The translations under genes were made by a program, and so were the position numbers. Of a stretch of DNA of 10,791 nucleotides, positions 1-5,396 are shown in pieces. Numbering within the stretch: the first letter of the stretch is position 1; each line of letters begins with the position of its first letter. The notes under the pieces were generated by a model that saw nothing but the letters and a program-made list of their open reading frames with translations, had not been told where the DNA came from and did no database searches. Source of the stretch: Candidatus Doudnabacteria bacterium (GTDB lineage Bacteria > Patescibacteriota > Doudnabacteria > UBA920); contig JAHFJK010000036.1 in assembly GCA_023245915.1 (NCBI GenBank), positions 1-10,791 of the forward strand. The letters are read 5' to 3'.

Positions 1-58
1 CAACATTCCCATAATTTTAGGCTCGGTGCGCGAAGGCAGAAATAGCGAAGCGCCGGCA
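1..58 (+). repeat. 58-bp perfect direct repeat, left copy
   Basis: This exact copy of 742-799 may extend left beyond the window. The two copies lie 741 bp apart in the same orientation and enclose the DUF433/DUF5615 module. Perfect identity points to a recent event or to an assembly effect. Confidence 0.9.
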
Positions 59-70
59 CAAGCTTGTTAG
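1..70 (+). pseudogene. 5' fragment of the FMN reductase gene
   Basis: Positions 1-58 are identical to 742-799, the beginning of the intact NAD(P)H-dependent FMN reductase gene. Reading in the same frame from position 2 gives the flavodoxin-like N-terminus (motif GSVREGRNS). After position 58 the sequence diverges, adds three unrelated codons and reaches a TAG at 68-70. It is therefore a truncated copy whose start lies outside the window. It could be the relic of an insertion or duplication that brought in the downstream DUF433/DUF5615 pair, or an assembly artefact if the contig begins here. Confidence 0.75.
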
Positions 71-92
71 GGGAAAGCTGTGAACGGGGGCG

Positions 93-121
93 TTGATTTT
101 TTCTTTACTAAGCTGTATAAT
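93..121 (+). promoter_or_regulatory. Sigma70-type promoter of the DUF433/DUF5615 pair
   Basis: A -35 TTGATT (93-98) and a perfect -10 TATAAT (116-121) are separated by 17 bp. The ATG at 128 begins 6 nt after the -10 box, about where transcription should start, so the mRNA is probably leaderless. No Shine-Dalgarno sequence precedes the ATG. Confidence 0.75.
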
Positions 122-127
122 TTGGCT

Positions 128-367
128 ATGAAAGAAATTTTTCCTGGAATTACTGCGGATCCCGCGGTGCAATTTGGCAAACCTGTTATTGCGGGCACTC
201 GCGTTCCGGTTGATCTTATTGTAGGCCATCTTGCCGCGGGTGACAGCATAGAACAGGTTATGAAAGAGTATCAGCTGGAACAAGCCGACGTTCGGGCGGC
301 TTTGAAGTATGCATCTAAAATTGTTGGTGAAGAAACTTTAATTTTTGGCAATGCGTTTTCTCATTGA
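128..367 (+). CDS. DUF433 family protein, likely antitoxin
   Basis: This 79-residue protein matches the DUF433 pattern: a short N-terminal strand, then the hallmark GKPVIAGTRVPV, a helical stretch with AAGDSIEQVMKEYQLEQADVRAAL, and a short tail. DUF433 proteins have a compact helical, DNA-binding-like fold and are usually encoded just before a DUF5615 PIN-like protein, where they are thought to act as the antitoxin. The ATG at 128 is preferred over an in-frame GTG at 80 because the strong promoter at 93-121 would place the transcription start at this codon and because it removes an unconserved leader. The gene ends in TGA and overlaps the next gene by 17 bp, which implies translational coupling. 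The family call is firm; the antitoxin role is inferred from context. Confidence 0.88.
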   Translation: MKEIFPGITADPAVQFGKPVIAGTRVPVDLIVGHLAAGDSIEQVMKEYQLEQADVRAALKYASKIVGEETLIFGNAFSH

Positions 368-713
368 CGAAAATTTACCCCTGTCTTTAGGCTCAATATT
401 CAAGCAGAACCGACATGAAGCAGAGTTTGTAAAGAATACAAAAGAACTTCGCGGCAAACCCGACGAAGTTATTTTTGAATATGCCGCCACCAACGGATTA
501 ATGATTGTAACCCGCGATCTGAATATTGCCAATCCTATTCGCTTCAAATTAGAAAAAGTTATTGGTATAGTTGTCTTGCGTTTTCCCAATGATGTTTCCA
601 TAGAGCGAATAATCCAAGAAATAGGAAATGTAATGAGCCAATTAACCGAGGAGCAATGGCGCCAACTGGTTGTAATTGAACCCGGTTCGGTGCGTTTGCG
701 TAAATTACTCTAA
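351..713 (+). CDS. DUF5615 PIN-like protein, likely toxin
   Basis: This 120-residue protein begins MRFLIDENLP, the classic first strand of DUF5615/Mut7-C-like PIN domains with acidic Asp6 and Glu7. It also has a GKPDEVIFEYA segment (Asp38) and the strand IVTRD (Asp56). In the family the last motif is commonly TRDxDF; here it reads TRDLNI, so the second aspartate is Asn58, which may weaken metal binding. PIN-fold proteins of this kind are predicted Mg-dependent RNases and form toxin-antitoxin pairs with DUF433. The ATG at 351 overlaps the DUF433 gene by 17 bp and matches the conserved N-terminus, so it is preferred over a TTG two codons upstream. RNase activity is inferred from the fold. Confidence 0.85.
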   Translation: MRFLIDENLPLSLGSIFKQNRHEAEFVKNTKELRGKPDEVIFEYAATNGLMIVTRDLNIANPIRFKLEKVIGIVVLRFPNDVSIERIIQEIGNVMSQLTEEQWRQLVVIEPGSVRLRKLL

Positions 714-724
714 AAATTTTAAAT

Positions 725-730
725 TATAAA
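725..730 (+). promoter_or_regulatory. Possible -10 box of the FMN reductase gene
   Basis: TATAAA lies 6 nt before the ATG at 737, the same geometry as the promoter of the DUF433 gene, so a leaderless start is possible. No good -35 hexamer is present at 16-18 bp and the region is very AT-rich, so the call is tentative. Confidence 0.35.
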
Positions 731-736
731 TCTAAA

Positions 737-1318
737 ATGCTCAACATTCCCATAATTTTAGGCTCGGTGCGCGAAGGCAGAAATAGCGAAGCGCCGGCAA
801 AATATATAGTAGAAAAAATTAAAGCCCTGGGGCATCGGACCCAGTTGGTGGATTTTAAGCAAATGCCTTTGCCGTTTTTTAACTCTAAACTAATGCCGAG
901 CCAAATGAGAGGCAAGTATCCGCACGAAAATATCCAACAGTGGAGTGAGATAGCTTACCAGGCAGAAGCCTTTGTGATTGTGACTCCGGAATATAATCAC
1001 GGCTACCCAGGAGTTTTAAAAAATGCCTTGGATTGGCTATATTGGGAGTTTGACCACAAGCCCGTCGGTTTGGTAGGAGTTTCCGACGGTTTAGTTGGCG
1101 GGGCGAGAGTTATTGAACAGCTACGGCCGATTATGGAAAATTTTTCTATGTTTGCGGTTCGCGAAACAGTAATGTTTACCAATGCCGACAAAGCCTTTGA
1201 TGAATCGGGCAAATTAATTGTAGAGTCATTCGACAAAAAAATCGACGGCATGCTTAAGAGCTTGGCTCAGTCCGCAGAAATAATGAAAGCCTACCCTCGC
1301 GTGAAAAGACCAGAGTAA
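737..1318 (+). CDS. NAD(P)H-dependent FMN reductase (flavodoxin-fold)
   Basis: This 193-residue protein belongs to the NADPH-dependent FMN reductase/quinone reductase family. These proteins are cytosolic, bind FMN and pass two electrons from NAD(P)H to flavin, quinones, azo dyes or similar acceptors. The N-terminal phosphate-binding loop GSVREGRNS is at residues 9-17, and the isoalloxazine-binding loop TPEYNHGYPGVLKNALDWL starts near residue 83. A conserved GVSDG segment follows near residue 114. Length is normal for the family. The first 20 codons are duplicated at 1-58. No Shine-Dalgarno is visible; a -10-like box lies 6 nt before the ATG. The physiological substrate cannot be read from the sequence. 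Confidence 0.93.
   Translation: MLNIPIILGSVREGRNSEAPAKYIVEKIKALGHRTQLVDFKQMPLPFFNSKLMPSQMRGKYPHENIQQWSEIAYQAEAFVIVTPEYNHGYPGVLKNALDWLYWEFDHKPVGLVGVSDGLVGGARVIEQLRPIMENFSMFAVRETVMFTNADKAFDESGKLIVESFDKKIDGMLKSLAQSAEIMKAYPRVKRPE
742..799 (+). repeat. 58-bp perfect direct repeat, right copy
   Basis: Right copy of the repeat at 1-58. It lies inside codons 2-21 of the intact FMN reductase gene. Identity starts at 742, the third base of codon 2, although the true left edge cannot be judged because the other copy is cut by the window start. Identity ends at 799 (C at 59 against A at 800). Confidence 0.9.
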
Positions 1319-1347
1319 AATGACAAGAATGACAAAAACGACGGAAT

Positions 1348-1406
1348 TGACAAAATTATAGACTGCAGTTTTGCAGTCTATTTTTGTTCAATTTTGTCAT
1401 TTTTTT
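1348..1406 (+). terminator. Compound intrinsic terminator between convergent genes
   Basis: The core hairpin is a perfect 9-bp stem (1359-1367 with 1372-1380, loop GTTT) followed by TTTTT. It is nested in an outer pair, TGACAAAATT (1348-1357) with AATTTTGTCA (1390-1399), followed by seven T (1400-1406). It ends transcription from the FMN reductase gene and lies in the gap between this gene and the convergent DHH gene. In the reverse direction the T-rich tail is weaker. Confidence 0.85.
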
Positions 1407-1418
1407 AATTTATGTCAA

Positions 1419-2447
1419 TTAAACCACTCTCCACTTCCCTCCCTCATCCTTCATTAGCTTGCCCGCCACAGAAAACCCAGCTGCCAGTTTGTGCCCCCCG
1501 CCGCCAAAAACGTGGGCAATCTTAGAAACATCTATATTTTTAAAAATATCACTGCGCAAACTCCCCTTTATAATGCCACCGTCTTGCCGCAAGAACATGG
1601 CAAATTTGGCTTCGGGCAGGGTGTTAAGCATTTCCGTAAAGCCTTCAAACGCGGCTTGGGGCAGTTTTTCAAACTCCTGTAAATCTGTCTCCGTCATTAC
1701 CGAGTAAATAATTTTATTTTTCGTGTCGTAAAAAGAATTTTCTATGGCCTTGCCCCAGGCTTTCAGCACAAAAGGGCTTTTGCTTTTAAAGGTGTGTTTA
1801 ATTATTTTGCTCACATGAGCGCCTTTACGCATTAGCGCGGCCGCAGTTTTTAAGGTCGAACTTTGGGTGTTGGAATGCATAAAGCTGCCGGTGTCGGTAA
1901 TAATACCAGTGAGCAAACAGGTAGCAATTTCCTTGGTAATTGGCCATTGGTTGAAAAGAAAAAAGTCATACACCAGTTCGGCGACTGAAGATTTGGTATG
2001 GTCAACAATATTCACATGGCCAAAGTGGTTGTTGTCAGGATGGTGGTCGATGTTAATAATTTTCACTTTTAAATTTTCAATTTTCAACGAACCTGTCCTA
2101 TTTATGGCAGAACAGCCAAACGTTATCAGCAGGTCAAAATTATGATGTTCAACCCCGTTAAAGGTAAGCCGCCCCAAGGCGGCTGAAGCCGTGCCGCTTT
2201 CAGCGGCAGGGCGACCTCTAACGGGGTCAATATCGTCAATTATTTTTTCACTGCCCGGCAAAAATGCCAAAGTCGGCGGCACGCCTTTTTTAATGGCATA
2301 AGTTACGCTCTTGCCCATTTTTTCTAAGTGGTGTCCCATAGCCAAAAGCGCTCCGCCGTCGTCCCCGTCCATGCGTTCGTGCATGGTCAGGAGGATTCGG
2401 CGGGAGCCTTCGATAAGTTTTTTGGCTTGAGAAAATTCTTGATGCAT
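1419..2447 (-). CDS. DHH/DHHA1 family phosphoesterase (NrnA/RecJ-like)
   Basis: This 342-residue protein is a two-domain DHH phosphoesterase like NrnA (nanoRNase/pAp phosphatase). Motif I is HERMDGDDGG (His23, Asp27, Asp29), the DHH motif is IDHHPDNN (residues 133-140), and motif IV is ITDTGSF (Asp185). The C-terminal DHHA1 substrate-binding motif GGGGHKLAAG is at 315-324. The family uses Mn ions to cut very short RNAs or pAp. Two oddities stand out. Motif II, normally (L/V)D(C/T)xx, reads TFGCS, so its metal-binding Asp is Gly111. Residues 74-99 are encoded by an in-frame palindromic insertion (see the repeat at 2149-2230). The gene follows rbfA on the same strand, the usual bacterial pairing. 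The family call is firm; activity of this copy is uncertain. Confidence 0.9.
   Translation of the reverse strand: MHQEFSQAKKLIEGSRRILLTMHERMDGDDGGALLAMGHHLEKMGKSVTYAIKKGVPPTLAFLPGSEKIIDDIDPVRGRPAAESGTASAALGRLTFNGVEHHNFDLLITFGCSAINRTGSLKIENLKVKIINIDHHPDNNHFGHVNIVDHTKSSVAELVYDFFLFNQWPITKEIATCLLTGIITDTGSFMHSNTQSSTLKTAAALMRKGAHVSKIIKHTFKSKSPFVLKAWGKAIENSFYDTKNKIIYSVMTETDLQEFEKLPQAAFEGFTEMLNTLPEAKFAMFLRQDGGIIKGSLRSDIFKNIDVSKIAHVFGGGGHKLAAGFSVAGKLMKDEGGKWRVV
2149..2230. repeat. Palindromic element inserted in frame in the DHH gene
   Basis: The outer arms 2152-2165 and 2214-2227 are 14-nt inverted repeats with one mismatch (a possible G-T pair). Inside are two short hairpins: GCCGCC/GGCGGC (2168-2183) and GCCGCT/AGCGGC (2193-2207). 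A 4-bp direct repeat TCAA flanks the unit (2149-2152 and 2227-2230), with a 78-bp period, exactly 26 codons. Removing 78 bp rejoins the coding frame as KIIDDIEHHNFDLL, a natural-looking link between the two motif regions. This looks like a MITE-like palindrome with target-site duplication, comparable in style to the protein-embedded palindromic elements of Rickettsia. Confidence 0.75.
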
Positions 2448-2450
2448 TAT

Positions 2451-2545
2451 TAATTTTCAATTTCCAATTTCCAATTTCCAATAAATTTTTAATTTTGTAA
2501 TTTGAAAATTAAAATACTGAAAATTCAATGGAAATTGATAATTGT
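2451..2545. repeat. AT-rich tandem and inverted repeats between rbfA and the DHH gene
   Basis: The spacer holds three exact tandem copies of TTTCCAA (2461-2481), preceded by an imperfect fourth. A 15-nt inverted pair with one mismatch, 2452-2466 with 2529-2543, spans most of the gap. No clear promoter or T-run terminator is seen, so the two genes may be co-transcribed through it. Confidence 0.6.
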
Positions 2546-2555
2546 AAATTCAAAA

Positions 2556-2909
2556 TTATCCCTCTTCATGTATCTCCCTAAGCACCTCCTCTATATGCTG
2601 TGCGTACCTTGGGCCGGTATCAAGATGAAAACTAATCCGCGGGATAATTTTAGTGTGGAAGTGTTTGTTAACTTCTCCCTGGATGTCGTAAATATTTTTT
2701 GCTAAAAATTTTAAAATCGCATCATCCTCGCCATTAAATATAGATATCCAAACCTTTGCCCACTTCATGTCGCGTGAAGTGTCAACTTTGGTAATGGTCA
2801 CCAGGCCTTTAAAATTTTCTAAATATTCATGCAAAACCGGCCCGAGTTCGTGCTGGATTAAGGAATTAACTTTGGCTATGCGATTGGTGTCTTTTTTTAC
2901 TGGTTTCAT
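2556..2909 (-). CDS. rbfA: 30S ribosome-binding factor A
   Basis: This 117-residue protein fits the RbfA family: an N-terminal helix with the R-I-A-K-V-N-S-L-I pattern, then LVTITKVDTSRDMKWAKVWIS (the strand with the conserved V-x-x-S/T-x-D signature), and the KH-like end with IPRISFHLDTGPRYAQHIEEVL. RbfA binds the 30S subunit late in assembly and aids 16S rRNA 5'-end maturation and cold adaptation. Length is typical. The DHH phosphoesterase gene follows 108 nt downstream on the same strand, as in many infB-rbfA-nrnA clusters, although infB is not next to it here. The region upstream is filled by repeats, so its promoter is unclear. Confidence 0.92.
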   Translation of the reverse strand: MKPVKKDTNRIAKVNSLIQHELGPVLHEYLENFKGLVTITKVDTSRDMKWAKVWISIFNGEDDAILKFLAKNIYDIQGEVNKHFHTKIIPRISFHLDTGPRYAQHIEEVLREIHEEG

Positions 2910-2929
2910 AGATTTTAATCTTTATTATT

Positions 2930-2948
2930 CTCTCCAATTCATGGAGAG
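2930..2948. repeat. Short hairpin upstream of rbfA
   Basis: CTCTCCA (2930-2936) and TGGAGAG (2942-2948) form a perfect 7-bp stem with a 5-nt loop. Read on the minus strand it lies in the rbfA leader, about 20 nt before the start codon, and contains a GGAGAG that could resemble a Shine-Dalgarno but is too far away. It may belong to a dispersed repeat. Confidence 0.5.
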
Positions 2949-2983
2949 ATGCCCCGAAGGGACAGAGAGGTTAAAATTTGTTT

Positions 2984-3057
2984 GTCATTCCGGCCGTCCG
3001 CCTTTGGCGGAGCGAGCCGGAATCTATTTTCTGGATTCCCGCCTTCGCGGGAATGAC
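2984..3057. repeat. 74-bp palindromic dispersed repeat unit
   Basis: Outer arms GTCATTCC (2984-2991) and GGAATGAC (3050-3057) enclose two hairpins. The first is ATTCCGGC (2987-2994) with GCCGGAAT (3016-3023), carrying an inner TCCGCC/GGCGGA stem. The second is ATTCCCGC (3035-3042) with GCGGGAAT (3047-3054). The sequence resembles the GTCATTCCCGCG...CGGGAATCC type of intergenic repeats known from many genomes. It lies in the gap upstream of rbfA. Confidence 0.75.
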
Positions 3058-3072
3058 TCAATAATTATACAA

Positions 3073-3331
3073 CTAAACAGTATAGATAAATTTTAGATTT
3101 TTTTCAATAGCTACGGTCAACCACATTTCTAAAAACTGTAACATTTTTCTTAGAATCTCGTCTTTATTTACAATAAAATTTATGCCTTTAAGGATCAGGG
3201 TTTTTTCTACCTGTTTGTCAGTTCCGACACAGAAGAAGCTCATCCCCTTTTTGTCTGCCGCATAGCAGAGATCATCAAAGACTCTTGAGGACAATGTCTG
3301 GATCGACAAACAAAAATATAATAAATTTCAT
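3073..3331 (-). pseudogene. Unidentified small ORF interrupted by a frameshift
   Basis: On the minus strand an ATG at 3331 opens a frame reading MKFIIFLFVDPDIVLKSL and then stops at TGA (3275-3277). In the +1 frame the sequence continues to 3073 with a plausible protein (DDLCYAADKKGMSFFCVGT, then VEKTLILKGINFIVNKDEIL and so on). Joined, they would give a protein of about 79-85 residues with a strand-like start and mixed alpha/beta character. I do not recognise the family. The break occurs at CTT TGA, the same codons as the RF2 programmed frameshift site, but no strong Shine-Dalgarno-like stimulator is seen before it. A decayed gene or sequence error is the simpler reading. Confidence 0.35.
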
Positions 3332-3691
3332 TTACCCACTCTCTTAACTTCCTCTGTAAAAAACCAGCCCGCAAATACTAAACTTTTTGGAGTATCTCCG
3401 GGAGTCGCGGAAGGCTTCTTGGTTTTAAAAGAAAATATAAAATCTTCTCCCAAAGTGATTTTGTATACAAAAATTTTATCTGCCGACTTGGTGGAGTCTT
3501 TTCCCTACATACAAGGCATAGTTTCAGAAAAGGGCGGGCTACTTTCGCATTTGGCGATTATGGCGAGGGAAAGTAGCATTCCCGTTATAACTAATTTTAA
3601 TTTGCATGCCTCAAACATAAAATTAGGAGATAAAATTATTTTGGATGCCAATTCAGGAACTGTTAAACTAAAGGCTGACGGCCTGGGTTAA
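3266..3691 (+). pseudogene. PEP-utilising enzyme mobile domain, no start codon
   Basis: The frame is open from 3266 to TAA at 3689-3691. From about 3380 it encodes the swivelling phosphohistidine domain of PEP synthase/pyruvate phosphate dikinase-type enzymes: LFGVSPGVAEGF, then KILSADLVESFPYIQGIVSE, then GGLLSHLAIMARESSIPVIT with the phospho-accepting His, and a DANSGTVKL end. Upstream of the domain there is no in-frame ATG, GTG or TTG; the first TTG is at 3419, inside the domain. The ATP-grasp and PEP-binding parts are absent. It is therefore best read as a 3' remnant of a larger gene, although an unusual start codon cannot be excluded. The reading frame and active-site His are intact. Confidence 0.7.
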
Positions 3692-3700
3692 AATTTTTTG

Positions 3701-3730
3701 TTGTATTTTTTTAGCCGCAAGCGGTATAAT
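3701..3730 (+). promoter_or_regulatory. Promoter of the EamA-cupin-SDR-MFS operon
   Basis: A perfect -10 TATAAT (3725-3730) is preceded by TTGTAT (3701-3706) with an 18-bp spacer that contains the small inverted repeat CCGCAAGCGG. The next start codon is 39 nt downstream at 3770. No other promoter is evident before 6545. Confidence 0.6.
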
Positions 3731-3769
3731 ACTCTTGGATATTATTTTAATTCTTTTCAGCCTAATTTT

Positions 3770-4192
3770 ATGTCCTGGATAGTTTACGCCATCCTCTCCG
3801 CGTTTTTTGCTTCCTTAGTTGCTATTTTCGGCAAAATTGGCATCAAAGGCGTTAGCAGCAATCTGGCAGTCGCCGTCCGCACAATAATCATTTTATGTTT
3901 TGCCTGGGCAATTGTCTTAATAGAAGGCACCGCGACACAACTGAAAAACTGGCCTAAAAACACCTGGCTATTTATTGTCCTGTCCGCTTTTGCCACCGGC
4001 CTGTCCTGGTTATTTTATTACAAAGCCTTGCAGCTAGGACAGGCGTCTAAAGTAGCGCCTCTAGACAAATTAAGCGTGGCGCTGACGATTGTGCTGGCAT
4101 TTATATTTTTAAATGAAAAACCAACCGTTGGGAATATTTTAGGAGGGCTTTTAGTAACGGCCGGAGTAATGTCAACAATATTTATCAAATAA
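3770..4192 (+). CDS. EamA family (DMT) half-size transporter
   Basis: This 140-residue, very hydrophobic protein forms a single EamA repeat with about five membrane segments (around residues 3-22, 31-52, 66-88, 97-116, 120-138). The conserved signature KALQLGQASKVAPLDKLSVALTIVLAFIFLNEKPT is typical of the last half of an EamA unit. Full-size drug/metabolite transporters carry two such repeats; single-repeat proteins probably work as dimers in the inner membrane. The ATG at 3770 lies after the promoter; a TTG at 3698 upstream is rejected because it overlaps the -35 region. The cupin gene follows after 10 nt. Substrate unknown. Confidence 0.87.
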   Translation: MSWIVYAILSAFFASLVAIFGKIGIKGVSSNLAVAVRTIIILCFAWAIVLIEGTATQLKNWPKNTWLFIVLSAFATGLSWLFYYKALQLGQASKVAPLDKLSVALTIVLAFIFLNEKPTVGNILGGLLVTAGVMSTIFIK

Positions 4193-4202
4193 TTTTAAAA
4201 GT

Positions 4203-4598
4203 ATGATAGGTTACAAAGAAAATATTGAGGATTTGACAATTCTAAATAATAATTTTAGAAGGGTTTTGTATACCGCCAAATTCAGCCAACTTGTGGTAAT
4301 GAGCCTTAAACCGAAGGAAGAAATTGGTGAGGAAATCCACACTGTAGACCAATTCTTCCGTTTTGAAAAAGGCAACGGAAAAGTTGTTATAGACGACAAC
4401 TCTTACGAAATTAAAAATGGCGACGTGATTATTGTGCCCGCCGGAGCCAAACATAATGTAATTAATACATCCGGTTCAGAAAGTTTAAAGCTCTACACTT
4501 TATATTGCCCGCCTCATCATAAAGACGGAACAATCCACGCGACCAAAGAGCAGGCTTTGGCTGACGAAGAACATTTTGAAGGAAAGACTACGGAATAA
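4203..4598 (+). CDS. Cupin domain protein
   Basis: This 131-residue protein has a single cupin barrel. Motif 1 includes EEIHTVDQFFRFEKGNGK (His46, Gln50, Glu55-like positions), and motif 2 is GDVIIVPAGAKHNVIN (residues 73-88, His84). The C-terminal YCPPHHKDGTIHATKEQA is shared by a common group of small bacterial cupins sometimes linked to sugar or mannose-6-phosphate isomerase-like folds. A metal site is likely (His residues of both motifs). It sits between the EamA gene (10 nt upstream) and the SDR gene (4 nt downstream), so it is probably co-transcribed. The reaction is not predictable. Confidence 0.9.
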   Translation: MIGYKENIEDLTILNNNFRRVLYTAKFSQLVVMSLKPKEEIGEEIHTVDQFFRFEKGNGKVVIDDNSYEIKNGDVIIVPAGAKHNVINTSGSESLKLYTLYCPPHHKDGTIHATKEQALADEEHFEGKTTE

Positions 4599-4602
4599 AT
4601 AT

Positions 4603-5394
4603 ATGCAAAATAAATCTATTGCCGAACTTTTTAATTTTGCGCGCAAAACCGCGGTGGTAACAGGCGGGGCCATGGGCATTGGCTACGGGATTGTTTTAAG
4701 ATTTTTGGAGGCGGGGGCGAATGTGGTCGTTGCGGATTTGGATGAAAAAGTTGGAAATGAAAAATCAGAGGTGCTAAAAAAGGACGGAAAAAATGTTCTT
4801 TTTGTTAAAACCGATGTCAGTTCGGAAAAGGAAGTTAAAAATTTAATCGCCCAAACTTTAGACCATTTTTCCGGCCTGGATATATTCGTAAATAATGCCG
4901 GCATTTACCCGCAAAAACCGGTGCTGGAAATGGACTTGGCTTTGTGGGAAAAAATTCAGGCGGTAAATTTGCGCAGCGTTTTTCTTTGCTGCCGCGAGGC
5001 GGCAAAAGTGATGATCAAAAAAGGCGGCGGGAACATTATTAACATCGGCTCCATTGATTCCCTGCACCCGAGCATGGTCGGCCTTGCTGCTTATGACACG
5101 TCTAAGCATGGGGTCTGGGGATTTACCAAAAATTTCGCTTTAGAAGTCGCCGGCAAAGGCATTCGGGTTAATGCCATAGCCCCAGGCGGCATAAATACCG
5201 AAGGCGTGGCAAAAATTATGGGCGGCGGCGAGCAGGTCAAATCTGTAATAAAGCAATTTGCCGAAAAAGTGCCGCTTGGCCGGTTTGGCGAGCCTGACGA
5301 TATTGCCATGGCAGCCCTGTTTTGCGCCAGCGAAGCCAGCGCTTACATGACGGGTGAAATAATTGTAATTGACGGAGGGGTGCTTTTAAAATAA
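4603..5394 (+). CDS. Short-chain dehydrogenase/reductase (SDR)
   Basis: This 263-residue classical SDR has a Rossmann NAD(P)-binding motif TGGAMGIG at 20-27, an acidic Asp45 at the end of strand 2 (which favours NAD over NADP), NNAG at 97-100, Asn122, Ser150, and YDTSK with Tyr164 and Lys168: the complete Asn-Ser-Tyr-Lys tetrad. The C-terminal APGGINTEG and the GEIIVIDGG end are typical of the FabG-like group. The ATG at 4603 is chosen because an earlier in-frame TTG overlaps the cupin gene and would add residues before the conserved start. The MFS gene begins 2 nt after its stop, so tight coupling is likely. It oxidises or reduces an alcohol/ketone of unknown identity. Confidence 0.93.
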   Translation: MQNKSIAELFNFARKTAVVTGGAMGIGYGIVLRFLEAGANVVVADLDEKVGNEKSEVLKKDGKNVLFVKTDVSSEKEVKNLIAQTLDHFSGLDIFVNNAGIYPQKPVLEMDLALWEKIQAVNLRSVFLCCREAAKVMIKKGGGNIINIGSIDSLHPSMVGLAAYDTSKHGVWGFTKNFALEVAGKGIRVNAIAPGGINTEGVAKIMGGGEQVKSVIKQFAEKVPLGRFGEPDDIAMAALFCASEASAYMTGEIIVIDGGVLLK

Positions 5395-5396
5395 CT

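Noticed and set aside
80..127. GTG start 48 nt upstream of the DUF433 ATG
   Set aside because: It lies upstream of the -35/-10 promoter at 93-121 and adds residues not conserved in DUF433.
1003..1251. Minus-strand open frame inside the FMN reductase gene
   Set aside because: It is antisense to a gene with clear family motifs and shows no domain of its own.
2767..3096. Plus-strand open frame over the rbfA start and the repeats
   Set aside because: It is antisense to rbfA at first and then reads through palindromic repeat sequence; no protein family is visible.
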